Below are positions 27,239 through 35,756 of a stretch of DNA of 64,000 bases, piece after piece. Location: the NCBI GenBank assembly GCA_951813285.1, contig OX638355.1:1550653-1614652 (forward strand), in the 5' to 3' direction. The notes under the pieces were generated by a model, which saw nothing but the letters and a program-made list of their open reading frames with translations, did no database searches and was not told the DNA's origin. Position 1 is the stretch's first letter; every line of letters begins with the position of its first letter. This DNA comes from Terriglobia bacterium. Its GTDB lineage: Bacteria > Acidobacteriota > Terriglobia > Versatilivoradales > Versatilivoraceae. A program made the position numbers and the translations under genes.

Positions 27239-27777
27239 AATCTCTTTCTCCCTGATTCTCCACCAGTGACAGTTGCCCGGCTTGGCCCCTTGGCTTCCGA
27301 TGCTTGGCGGACCAGTTCCTTCCGCCTCGATGATCAGCCATGTTCCGGGATTGAAACGCAAGTTCAGTCAATTCACAATTCCTGTGGAAAAACCTGTGGA
27401 AAAGTAGGGCATGAGGATTGGAACTCGTTGATTTTCAATGAAAAAGACCAAGCTGCACACAAATGGGTGTATTGGTGTAAGTTATTGAAAACACTCGCTT
27501 TAATAAAATATGCCAAAATTCGAGTTTCTATTGGAGACGATTCCGCCGGAAACCCCGAAAACACTGGGTTTTCCACAATCCAATCGTGGGAAAGGCGCGC
27601 TGGGAGGGGGTTTTGGCGGTACGGACCGTGTAGATCCAATAGCAGTGGGGTTTTCGCGCCGAGGCATGTGAACAGAAGATGTCCTCCATGTTACTGATGG
27701 TGTCGTGGGAGGGCGCCGTCTAGGGGTCCGGGAGCAGACACCGGGTTGAGATGGAGAGGAATGGCTGGCGGCCCTGA
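27239..27777. other. AT-richer intergenic region with DnaA-box-like sites
   Basis: About 540 bp without a convincing gene. It is visibly more AT-rich than the surroundings, mainly at 27360-27580. TGTGGAAAA occurs at 27383-27391 and 27395-27403, and TTTTCCACA at 27569-27577. Each is one base from the canonical DnaA box TGTGGATAA/TTATCCACA. No dnaA or dnaN gene is nearby. Confidence 0.45.
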
Positions 27778-28506
27778 TCAGTTAGCCTGAACGATTTCGA
27801 GGTATTTGTGGAGGCAATTCTCCAGGCCAAAATCAAGGGAGTCCACGGCAATGGCATGGCCGATGGAAACCTCGAGGATTCCCGGGATGGTAAGGAAAAG
27901 GCTCAGGTTCTTTAGGTTCAAGTCGTGTCCCGCATTGACGCCCAAGCCGAGGTGCCGGGCATGGAGCGCGGCGCTTCGGTATTTGTGAAGCACTTCCTCC
28001 TGGGCGTCGCCTCCGAAAGCATCCGCGTAAGCCTCGGTGTAGAGCTCGATGCGATCCGCACCGGTTGCCGGGACCCGATCCACTTGAGCCAGGTCGGGAT
28101 CCAGGAAGATGCTCGTACGGATGCCGGCTTGTTGGAGTTCCGCGATGATGGGCCTGAGTCGGTTTCCTTCCAGCAGCAGGTCCCATCCGTGGTCGGAAGT
28201 CAGTTGCCGGGGAGCGTCGGGGACCAGCGTGCACTGGGTGGGCTTGGCCTTCGTGACGATGTCCAGGAAAAAGGGTGTGGGGTTCCCTTCAATATTGAAT
28301 TCGACCGAGTGCTCAGCGGTTACGGCCGCCAGATCATGCACATCCTGGTATCTTGTGTGGCGCTGGTCGGGTCGTGGATGGACGGTGATTCCGTGGACAC
28401 CGGTCTCGATGCAGCGCCGGGCCATGGCGACCAGGTTCGGCAGGTCTTTGCCTCGAGAGTTTCTGAGCAGTGCAAACTTGTTGAGGTTGACGCTGAGTTT
28501 GGTCAT
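27778..28506 (-). CDS. pdxJ: Pyridoxine 5'-phosphate synthase
   Basis: The 242-residue TIM-barrel enzyme condenses 1-deoxy-xylulose-5-phosphate with 3-amino-2-oxopropyl phosphate to give pyridoxine 5'-phosphate. Signatures are TKLSVNLNKFALLRNSRGKD, GITVHPRPDQRHTRYQDVHD, EFNIEGNPTP, CTLVPDAPRQLTSDHGWDL, RIELYTEAYADAF and LGVNAGHDLNLKNL. The ATG at 28506 gives the standard length; the extended frame upstream is not homologous. It appears to be a single-gene unit, and PLP enzymes such as glyA lie elsewhere in the window. Confidence 0.96.
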   Translation of the reverse strand: MTKLSVNLNKFALLRNSRGKDLPNLVAMARRCIETGVHGITVHPRPDQRHTRYQDVHDLAAVTAEHSVEFNIEGNPTPFFLDIVTKAKPTQCTLVPDAPRQLTSDHGWDLLLEGNRLRPIIAELQQAGIRTSIFLDPDLAQVDRVPATGADRIELYTEAYADAFGGDAQEEVLHKYRSAALHARHLGLGVNAGHDLNLKNLSLFLTIPGILEVSIGHAIAVDSLDFGLENCLHKYLEIVQAN

Positions 28507-28858
28507 GACATCTCGTGAAAGGCAGCCCCGAACCTTCGGTTCACGGCCGGATCGAAGCGGATTGCCTTCGACTTCCACCGGGGCCTGCGGAAACAAGGGG
28601 CCGCCACGGGACGTAAGTAATCCAAAGACATCCTATTGATATTGACCCCGATTTTCCAGGGTTGCCCGCATTTCCCACCGGGGGGCTGTTATCCTGTCCA
28701 TCGATATTCCCAAATCGGTAAACGGGCTTGACGCGCTCCGGCTGTTTCGGCATCCGGCGGCTCGGGGCTCAGGCGGCTATTGAAAGAACACCGCCGGCAG
28801 ACATAGAATGCCTGAGCCGGCGGGCGGGTCTGCGCTGGTTATGCAACGGAGGAAGACG
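28507..28858. other. Divergent intergenic region before the sialidase-like operon
   Basis: About 350 bp between pdxJ (leftward) and the sialidase-like gene (rightward). It should contain both promoters. I see no strong palindrome, repeat or small gene in it. Confidence 0.4.
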
Positions 28859-29869
28859 ATGAAATGCGCAATTGGACTGATGTCGGTGGCGGGACTGCTG
28901 GCAGGATCCTGCCTGCCTTTGGCGGGAGCTGAGCCGGAACTCGTCTCGGTGAAAAAAATTTGGGATCGGGCGCCCCACAATGCGTTCACCGACCTGGTTC
29001 GTTTCCGGGATCGATGGCTTTGCACCTTTCGCGAAGCCGACTACCACGGAAGCCGGCCGACCCGGGAGGTGATGCCGGAAGGGAAGTCGGGCGGGCCCGG
29101 ACAGGTCCGCATTATCGTTTCCCGGGACGGGGAGGGTTGGGAACCGGCGGCCCTGCTGAGCGAAAAGGGAGTGGACCTGCGCGATCCCAAGCTTTCGGTC
29201 ATGGAAGACGGCCGCTTGATGTTGCTGGCCGGCGGGTGTATCGATGATCCCCGCAAAGAGGAGCAATGGGGCTACGTGACTCGGGCGCCGCGAGTAGCCT
29301 TTTCCGAGGACGGCCACCGCTGGACACCGACTCGCAGACTGCTGGCCGAGGACCATTGGTTGTGGAGGGCTACCTGGCACGAGGGCAAAGCCTACAGTCT
29401 TTCCAAGATGGGTGAATCGCCCAATCCCCGCCGCGGTTTCCTGTACTGGACCCGCGACGGCCTGAATTGGCATTGGTTGACTGAGTTCAAGCTCAAGGGA
29501 GTCAGCGAGACGACTCTGCGGGTCATGCCGGACGGTGAGATGATCGCCTTGATTCGGCCGCACTATCTGGGAAGGAGCCGACCACCATACAAGAAATGGA
29601 AGTTCCGCAAGATAGAGCACAACATCGGCGGACCCAATTTTGTTCGAATTCCGGACGGGAGCTTGTGGGCCGGGAGCCGGCTGAACGGCAAGACGGTCCT
29701 GTCCAGGATGACCCCGGAAAGCTTCGAACCGGTATTGACTTTGCCCAGTGGCGGTGGGGACACCAGCTACCCGGGAATGGTGTGGCATGACGATGTGCTG
29801 TGGATCAGCTACTACTCCTCACACGAAGGCAGGACCAGCATCTACCTGGCCAAGGTTCGATTCCGATGA
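28859..29869 (+). CDS. Exported sialidase-like (BNR beta-propeller) protein
   Basis: The 336-residue protein has a signal peptide (about 1-24, ending LAGAEPE). The rest reads as a six-bladed sialidase-like propeller: FTDLVRFRDRWLCTFREADY, VRIIVSRDGEGWEPAALLSE, LRDPKLSVMEDGRLMLLAGG, RVAFSEDGHRWT and SYPGMVWHDDVLWISYYSSH. Asp-box-like SxDGxxW motifs are present. True sialidase activity is not established for this group. CGGAGGAAG precedes the ATG at 28859. Its stop overlaps the transporter start (ATGA), so translation is coupled. It may recognise or release a sugar acid used by the downstream genes. Confidence 0.82.
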   Translation: MKCAIGLMSVAGLLAGSCLPLAGAEPELVSVKKIWDRAPHNAFTDLVRFRDRWLCTFREADYHGSRPTREVMPEGKSGGPGQVRIIVSRDGEGWEPAALLSEKGVDLRDPKLSVMEDGRLMLLAGGCIDDPRKEEQWGYVTRAPRVAFSEDGHRWTPTRRLLAEDHWLWRATWHEGKAYSLSKMGESPNPRRGFLYWTRDGLNWHWLTEFKLKGVSETTLRVMPDGEMIALIRPHYLGRSRPPYKKWKFRKIEHNIGGPNFVRIPDGSLWAGSRLNGKTVLSRMTPESFEPVLTLPSGGGDTSYPGMVWHDDVLWISYYSSHEGRTSIYLAKVRFR

Positions 29870-31395
29870 ACGCTACCGAGCCGCAGCTTCCGGCGCCGCC
29901 GCGGGCGCTAATCTCAACCAATCCCCTGCAATGGATTCGATTCTTCGGGCCCGGGGCCATCCTGGCTTCGGTGACCGTGGGCAGCGGAGAAATCCTGTTT
30001 CCCTCGCGAGGGGGAGCCATTTTCGGATTCAGCATTCTGTGGGTCATCCTGTTCGTGGCATTCCTGAAATGGGTCTTCGTCTACACCAGCATTCGCCACA
30101 TGATTCTCAGCGGGGGCCATCCCTTGGAGCGATGGCGAAAGATCCCCGGGCCCAGCGGGTGGTTCCCTCTTTTTCTGATCGTGATCGTTGTCTTGGCCAC
30201 GCCGCTGTGGTTTTCGTTTCTGACCGGGCTCACGGGGCAGATCTGCGCTGCCATCGCCGGGGTCGGGGACCAGTACCTCTGGGCGACTCTTTCGGTCTTG
30301 GGGGCCATCGCCCTCTTGTCGCTCGGCGGCTATGAATTTCTGGAGAAGGCCCAAACGATCATTCTGGGGCTGATGGTGTTTTGTATCGTTATCGCCGTGT
30401 TCTACGTGGCTCCTCCGTGGTGGCAGGTGTTTCAAGGGTTCTTCCCGCAAGCTCTCAGCTACCCCGATTGGTTGTACCCATTGATGCCTCAGATGAAAGA
30501 TCGCTCGGTCTGGGTGGAGGTGGTGGTCTATTCCTCCGCCATCGGCGGGCAGAGTTACGACTATCTGGGATATCTTTCTTTCTTGCGGGAGAAGAAGTGG
30601 GGTTGGAGTCACCTCAAGACGGCGACACCGGAGCAACTCGAAGGGATAGCGGCACGCAAGGATCACCCGGCGCGGCTGTGGCTCAGGGCGGCTCTGGTCG
30701 ATACCAGCGCCAGCTTCTTCATGGTCGTTTTTATCGGAGCCTGTTTTGCCATTCTCGGCACGATCATTTTGCAGCCGGACCAGCAGGTGCCGGAAGGCCT
30801 CCGGATGTTGACCTACCAGGCGGCCTTCCTCACCACCCTCCATCCCTGGCTGCTGCCCCTCTATCATCTGGCCGTTTTCCTGGCTTTCTTTGGAATCCTG
30901 TACGGGGGGCCGGAACTCAGCTATCGAGTCCTGTTCGAATACTTGAAGTCCATGCCACGCTTCCGGAACAGACTGCCGCTGCGGGGTCTGAGAACCGGCT
31001 GGATCCTCTGGGCCCTGGGGGGCGGCGTGCTGATACTTTGGTGGAGCCGGTTCTATCCCGAGGTTCGCCTGTTGGATATCGTGACGCCGGCCGGCATCTA
31101 CACCGGTGTTCTATCCTGCGGCTTCTATGCCCTGGCCAATCTGTGGGTGGACCGCCGTTTTCTGCCTCTTCCCTTGCGAATGGGAAGCTGGCTGGTGGCC
31201 CTCAACATCGCCTCCGCCATAGCCCTGACCAGCTTCGGACTCAAGGCCCTTTGGGACTACGATCAGTTTCGGGGCTACCTGGTGCTGGCTATATTTTTGG
31301 CACTCTGTTTCGTGATGGCCAGACTGCTGCGGTTTGTGGATCGAGCGGTGCTTTCCGATGAGACCGCCGGGAGCCGTGAAGAGCCCGTTCCCTGA
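29866..31395 (+). CDS. Nramp-like integral membrane transporter
   Basis: The 509-residue protein has about 11 membrane helices. The first carries GPGAILASVTVGSGEILFPS, which resembles the TM1 metal-site segment of Nramp proteins but lacks the canonical DPGN. Later segments include EKAQTIILGLMVFCIVIAVF and VEVVVYSSAIGGQSYDYLGY. A divalent-metal role is the family default, but divergence at the metal motif and the carbohydrate context make another substrate possible. The start overlaps the upstream stop by 4 bases (ATGA), and the next gene begins 15 bp later. Confidence 0.8.
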   Translation: MNATEPQLPAPPRALISTNPLQWIRFFGPGAILASVTVGSGEILFPSRGGAIFGFSILWVILFVAFLKWVFVYTSIRHMILSGGHPLERWRKIPGPSGWFPLFLIVIVVLATPLWFSFLTGLTGQICAAIAGVGDQYLWATLSVLGAIALLSLGGYEFLEKAQTIILGLMVFCIVIAVFYVAPPWWQVFQGFFPQALSYPDWLYPLMPQMKDRSVWVEVVVYSSAIGGQSYDYLGYLSFLREKKWGWSHLKTATPEQLEGIAARKDHPARLWLRAALVDTSASFFMVVFIGACFAILGTIILQPDQQVPEGLRMLTYQAAFLTTLHPWLLPLYHLAVFLAFFGILYGGPELSYRVLFEYLKSMPRFRNRLPLRGLRTGWILWALGGGVLILWWSRFYPEVRLLDIVTPAGIYTGVLSCGFYALANLWVDRRFLPLPLRMGSWLVALNIASAIALTSFGLKALWDYDQFRGYLVLAIFLALCFVMARLLRFVDRAVLSDETAGSREEPVP

Positions 31396-31410
31396 AGTGG
31401 AGAAAACGCT

Positions 31411-32418
31411 ATGAAGCTTGGGGTCATTTCATCGAATCTGATGCAGTATGAGTTCGAGGAGGGGTTGCGTTATGCTCGCGAGCTGGGATTGGGCGCCATC
31501 GAGGTCGGCGCCTGCGGCTTGGCCAGCAACCGGAAATTCTGCGATCGGGAACGTCTGGTAGCCCATCGGGATGAAATTCCCCGTTGGCTTGAGGCCTTTG
31601 AACGCAACCAACTCGAGATCAGCGCGCTGATCGGACACGGGGCGCCGCTAATGCCCGACAAGGCGATAGCTCAAGAGTATTCTCGGCAGTTCCGGCAGAC
31701 CTGCCAGCTCATGGAGTGGGCGGGGATCCGCCGGATGACGCTGCTTTCGGGGCTTCCCGAGGGTGCGGAAGGAGATCGAACGCCGGTGTGGGTTACTTTT
31801 GCCGATCTCCCTTTTCTGCGGGACACGGTGGAGTGGCAGTGGGAGAAACGCTTGATTCCCTATTGGCGGGAGCATGGAAAGATTGCCGGCGATCACGGGG
31901 TGACCCTCTGCTTTGAGATGCATGGCGGAGACCTGGTTCACAATCCGGTGACCCTCAAGAGGCTGCACCAGGAAATCGGATCGGTGGTGGCCTGCAACTT
32001 CGATATTTCCCACATGTGGTTTCAGAGCATCGATCCCTGCGAAGCGGTCCGCTATCTGGGTGACCTGGTCCAGCATGTGCATGCCAAGGATACCCACATT
32101 CAGGCGCACAACGTGCGGCTGAGGGGCTTCAACGACTCGGCCTCGGTAGAGTCACCCGAGCAGCGCCCCTGGAACTTCACCATTCCGGGTTGGGGGCACG
32201 GCGAGTCTGCCTGGAAGGAATTTGTGACCGCGCTGCAGTTTGTGGGCTACGACCACGTCCTGTCGATCGAGATGGAGTGTGAGTACCTCAACGTCGAGGA
32301 GGGACTGAAGAAATCGATCGATTTCCTAAAGCCCGTCGTGTTCGAGAAGGAACCGGGCCCGAAGTGGTGGGAGCTGGCCGGGATGAGCGATGCCGGCAGC
32401 CTGTGGAAGGAGGACTGA
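31411..32418 (+). CDS. Sugar-phosphate isomerase/epimerase-like TIM-barrel protein
   Basis: The 335-residue protein belongs to the xylose-isomerase-like (AP endonuclease 2) superfamily: MKLGVISSNLMQYEFEEGLR, LGAIEVGACG, the metal-binding segments LCFEMHGGDLVHN, CNFDISHMWFQSIDP, VQHVHAKDTHI and VLSIEMECEY. Such proteins isomerise or epimerise sugars and inositols, or act on ketoacids. It is the third gene of a tight plus-strand operon. The next start is 2 bp after its stop. Confidence 0.88.
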   Translation: MKLGVISSNLMQYEFEEGLRYARELGLGAIEVGACGLASNRKFCDRERLVAHRDEIPRWLEAFERNQLEISALIGHGAPLMPDKAIAQEYSRQFRQTCQLMEWAGIRRMTLLSGLPEGAEGDRTPVWVTFADLPFLRDTVEWQWEKRLIPYWREHGKIAGDHGVTLCFEMHGGDLVHNPVTLKRLHQEIGSVVACNFDISHMWFQSIDPCEAVRYLGDLVQHVHAKDTHIQAHNVRLRGFNDSASVESPEQRPWNFTIPGWGHGESAWKEFVTALQFVGYDHVLSIEMECEYLNVEEGLKKSIDFLKPVVFEKEPGPKWWELAGMSDAGSLWKED

Positions 32419-32420
32419 GG

Positions 32421-33125
32421 ATGTCGCTGGCGATCGAGTGGGTGGGACTGGCCTGTTTCAGACTGTGGCGGGACAATCGCCCGGTGCTGGTGATGGATCC
32501 CTATACTCCTTCCGCAGTGGGGGTGGGAGGTCCGGATGTCCCGTTCCTGAAAGCTGACCAGGTGATCGTCAGTTCTCTCACCGACCGAGGTCACGCCTGC
32601 ATTCAGGTGGTCGAAGGGAATCCTCCGGTGATCAACGCCCTGGACCTGGCCGAGGGCCGCGGTCGGGCTGAGATGAATGGGGAGCCGATTGTGACCGTCA
32701 AGGCGGCCGAGGCTCCGGACCATCCGGAAGGAGCCGACGACAATGCCTTGTATGCCTTCAGGGCCGGAGACCTGTGGATCCTGCACATGGGAGATCTGGG
32801 GTATGAGCTCAGCGAGGGACAGTTGGCTCCCTTTGCCGGTCGCTGCGACGTCTTGTTGGCCATCGTCGGTGAGAAGCTCACCCTCACTCTGGACGAGCTG
32901 GATCCGATGATCGAGATCCTACAGCCCAAGTGGATCCTCCCCATGCACTACTACCTCCCTCCCATTGACGGGGGCATGACGCCGGTGGAAGTCTTTCTGA
33001 AACGGCGTCCGCGAGACCCCCTGGTCCAAGTGCGACACCACACCGTCCCGCTGCCGCCCCCCCGTTTCTCCACCGATCGGCCTACCCTGGTAGTGCTGGA
33101 ACCCTCTGGTTATCAGGCAAGTTGA
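32421..33125 (+). CDS. UlaG-like metallo-beta-lactamase-fold protein with degenerate metal motif
   Basis: The 234-residue protein has the fold order of UlaG-like enzymes: WVGLACFRLWRDNRPVLVMD, then LWILHMGDLGYELSEGQLAP and PKWILPMHYYLPPIDGGMTP. The HxHxDH motif expected after the second strand is replaced by VSSLTDRGHACIQ, leaving one His. Metal binding is therefore doubtful or altered. GGAGGACTGAGG precedes the ATG. It closes the operon and overlaps the convergent isomerase gene by 13 bp. Confidence 0.8.
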   Translation: MSLAIEWVGLACFRLWRDNRPVLVMDPYTPSAVGVGGPDVPFLKADQVIVSSLTDRGHACIQVVEGNPPVINALDLAEGRGRAEMNGEPIVTVKAAEAPDHPEGADDNALYAFRAGDLWILHMGDLGYELSEGQLAPFAGRCDVLLAIVGEKLTLTLDELDPMIEILQPKWILPMHYYLPPIDGGMTPVEVFLKRRPRDPLVQVRHHTVPLPPPRFSTDRPTLVVLEPSGYQAS

Positions 33126-33895
33126 GAAAAGATTCGACGAAAGCGCTCCAGGGCCAGATGGCTGTCGCCCTCCGGAAAGGCTTCCAGTCCCACCGTGCCG
33201 CTATAGGCGATCTCCCGAAGGGCGGCAGCCACCCGGGGGTAATGAATCTCGCCCGTGCCCGGCTCGTGGCGCCCGGGGACATCCGCCACATGCACGTGTC
33301 CGATGATCTGCCGATGGTCTCGAATCGCTTGTATGACGTTGCCTTCCTCCACTTGAGCGTGGTAAACATCGACGAGAAGCCGAACCCGCGGGCTGTTGAC
33401 CTGCCGGATCAGTCGAGCCCCGTCTTCCAAATGGGGGAAGGGGTAGCCGGCGTGGTCGACCTTGGTATTGAGCACTTCGAAGTTATAGGACACATTCTCC
33501 TTTTCGGCGATTTCCGCCAGCTCGCACAGGCATCGGTAGGCGGTGATCCAAAGGTCGGCGGGATGCTCGGCAATGGGGTGCACCACCCGGCCCTTTCGGT
33601 CAAGTTCGCCGGAAGCAACGGCCAGGTTCCTGCATCCGATTCTCCGGGCCACCGAAAGGTTTTTCCTGGCGCCTTCCAGGAAGGTCTCCACCCCGTCGGG
33701 GTGAACCATGCTGCCCGGCCCCCATCCGGGCATGGAAGCGATTTGAATCTCCGGATCGGCCGCGATGGCGTCCAGCGCCTCATCTTCCCAGCCCCAGAGT
33801 TCCACCGAGAAGCCCGCAGCCGAGACTTCGCGGACCCGCTGCAGAAAGGGGAGATTCGGGAAGACAGTGCCCTCGCAGACGGAGAGTTGAAACAT
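33113..33895 (-). CDS. Hydroxypyruvate-isomerase-like TIM-barrel protein
   Basis: The 260-residue protein starts MFQLSVCEGTVFPNLPFLQR and shows the family's metal-site segments SVELWGWEDEALDAI, VSYNFEVLNTKVDHAGYPF, VRLLVDVYHAQVEEGNVIQA and IGHVHVADVPGRHEPGTGEI with TVGLEAFPEG. The set matches hydroxypyruvate isomerase and related sugar epimerases. It is a separate transcription unit, convergent with the preceding operon. It likely acts in the same carbohydrate or hydroxyacid metabolism. Confidence 0.9.
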   Translation of the reverse strand: MFQLSVCEGTVFPNLPFLQRVREVSAAGFSVELWGWEDEALDAIAADPEIQIASMPGWGPGSMVHPDGVETFLEGARKNLSVARRIGCRNLAVASGELDRKGRVVHPIAEHPADLWITAYRCLCELAEIAEKENVSYNFEVLNTKVDHAGYPFPHLEDGARLIRQVNSPRVRLLVDVYHAQVEEGNVIQAIRDHRQIIGHVHVADVPGRHEPGTGEIHYPRVAAALREIAYSGTVGLEAFPEGDSHLALERFRRIFSQLA

Positions 33896-34123
33896 TCTGG
33901 CTCCTTTCGGTGCTGACCGAGGCGATCGCGCCGCTCCTCCCGTCCCGTTTCTGCGGTCGTCGGGGCCGGTCGATCGGCGCGGTCGGATAGCTGGGTGAGT
34001 AACGCGGCGGATTGGACTTTACGCCAGCCCCCCGTGGGATTGCAAGGATCACCTCCGGCTGTTGTGTATAGTGTCCTGTCTCAGGAGTAAGTTCCTTGAA
34101 CAAGTAAAGAAAGGAAGGAATCG

Positions 34124-34897
34124 ATGAGCGGCCGCCTGCAAGAGTTGCTGAAAACAGAGGAAATTCTCTACGGGGTCATCTGCCGCGATACCACCATGAT
34201 CGACCTGGAGCTGATGGCCCAACTGGGCTACTCGGTGGTCTTTCTCGACCTTGAGCACGGCCCGCAATCGACGGCGGAGGTGCTCAGGCTCGGCCGCACG
34301 ATTACTCATCTGGGCATGGTGCCAATGGCCCGCATTCCCGAGCTGACGCGGACGCAGGTACAGCGTCTTCTGGATGGAGGCATGGAAATCCTGACCTTGC
34401 CCGATGTCAGGAGCGCCGCCCAGGCCGCCCGGCTGGTGCGGCTGGGCAAGTTTCCCCCGCTGGGGGAGCGAGGGGTGTCGACTTCCTCGGCCGGCACCGG
34501 CTTCACTCTTGGAACCGATCCCCGCCGAGCTCTCCGCGAGGCCGACCGGGGGACTTCCCTGATGGTGATGATCGAAAGCGATGAAGGCTACCAGGCCCTG
34601 GATGACATTCTCGAGGTTGAAGGGATTGACATGCTGACCGTGGGAGAAATGGATTGGTCAGTGAGCCTGGACCTATTCGGCCCGGAGGCCAAACGGGCTC
34701 TGGCTCCCAAAATCGAACGGGTCCTGACCGCAGGCCGTCGCAGTGGCAAAATCCTGGCGGCGGGCGGAGGGAATCCCCAACAGGCTCAGCAGTATCGAGG
34801 GCTGGGGGTCCGCCTCTTCTTTGTGGGGGTGGATGTCAACCTGAAGCGCAGGATGCTTTCGGACTCGCTGTCCGCATTCAAGGAGATACTCGGCTGA
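34124..34897 (+). CDS. HpcH/HpaI-family aldolase
   Basis: The 257-residue class II pyruvate aldolase has YSVVFLDLEHGPQSTAEVLR with the catalytic Glu/His, VPMARIPELTRTQVQRLLDG, GGMEILTLPDVRSAAQAARL and LMVMIESDEGYQALDDILEV. Members cleave or form 4-hydroxy-2-ketoacids such as 2-keto-3-deoxyrhamnonate. It would fit catabolism of a sugar acid released or imported by the neighbouring operon. AAAGGAAGGAATCG lies before the ATG. It is convergent with the aldo/keto reductase, 7 bp apart. Confidence 0.92.
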   Translation: MSGRLQELLKTEEILYGVICRDTTMIDLELMAQLGYSVVFLDLEHGPQSTAEVLRLGRTITHLGMVPMARIPELTRTQVQRLLDGGMEILTLPDVRSAAQAARLVRLGKFPPLGERGVSTSSAGTGFTLGTDPRRALREADRGTSLMVMIESDEGYQALDDILEVEGIDMLTVGEMDWSVSLDLFGPEAKRALAPKIERVLTAGRRSGKILAAGGGNPQQAQQYRGLGVRLFFVGVDVNLKRRMLSDSLSAFKEILG

Positions 34898-34904
34898 GCT
34901 GGGG

Positions 34905-35756
34905 TCAGAGCATGCCGAGCGGAACCTCATGGTCGGGCGCGGGAAAGGCTTCGTCGATGGCGTTCAGGTCCTCGCCGGAGAGTTCCCACTCCAGGGATTG
35001 ACTGTTCTCGAGCACATGTTCCTTCCGGCTTGCCTTGGGAATGGTGAACACTCCCGGACGGCGGACAAGAAAATTCAGCACCACCTGCCGGGCCGTTCGC
35101 CCCTGGTTTCGAGCAATGCCGGCCAAAACCCTTCCGCCCCTGCCTGCCGGCGAGGGGAAGCCGGAATGGCCGAAGGGACTGTAAGCCACCACGGCGATCT
35201 GTTGCTCGGCGCAGTAGGGGAGAAGCCGGTACTCGATGCCCCGGTCCCCGAGGTGGTAGAGAACCTGGTTGCAGGCCAGCCGTTCATGGCGAAGGGCTCG
35301 CTGGGCCTCTTTCAATTCATCCAAGTCCAGGTTGCTGACTCCGATGAATCGGATGCAACCCCGTTGGACCAGGGTTTCCATGGCTCTCATGGTTTCCCGG
35401 ATTGGGTGGCGGCCGCTCCAGTGCAGCAGGTACAGATCCAGAGTGTCCGTTCCAAGTCGATTCAGGCTTCGCTCGCAGGCCCTCAAGGTCCCGTCGTAGG
35501 AGGCATTGGAGGGAAGCACCTTGCTCACCAGAAAGACTTCGCTCCTTCTGGCCCCGATTGCTTCCGCGGTCAACTCCTCGGCGCGGCCGTTGCCATACAT
35601 CTCGGCGGTATCGATGTGAGTCAGTCCCAGGTCGAGCCCCAGCCGCAGGGCCGCCACAGCCCGCTGCTCCCGGGCCTGGCTGCCCTCGATCATCCAGGTT
35701 CCCTGGCCGATAATCGGAACCTCAACGTTGGTCCAGCCGAATTTTCGTTTGACCAT
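34905..35756 (-). CDS. Aldo/keto reductase
   Basis: The 283-residue NADPH-dependent oxidoreductase shows LTHIDTAEMYGNGRAEELTA with catalytic Asp and Tyr, VFLVSKVLP with the Lys, DLYLLHWSGRHP with the His, and the cofactor loop FTIPKASRKEHVLENS. The substrate is unknown. Its start lies inside the 3' end of the CoA-transferase gene (35 bp overlap), so it is the last gene of a three-gene minus-strand operon. Confidence 0.93.
   Translation of the reverse strand: MVKRKFGWTNVEVPIIGQGTWMIEGSQAREQRAVAALRLGLDLGLTHIDTAEMYGNGRAEELTAEAIGARRSEVFLVSKVLPSNASYDGTLRACERSLNRLGTDTLDLYLLHWSGRHPIRETMRAMETLVQRGCIRFIGVSNLDLDELKEAQRALRHERLACNQVLYHLGDRGIEYRLLPYCAEQQIAVVAYSPFGHSGFPSPAGRGGRVLAGIARNQGRTARQVVLNFLVRRPGVFTIPKASRKEHVLENSQSLEWELSGEDLNAIDEAFPAPDHEVPLGML

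Noticed and set aside
27240-27777. Plus-strand frame after the tRNA (27266-27697) as a small gene
   Set aside because: Its translation has no domain and no ribosome site, and composition follows the AT-rich DNA; an integrated element at the tRNA is not supported because no integrase is adjacent.
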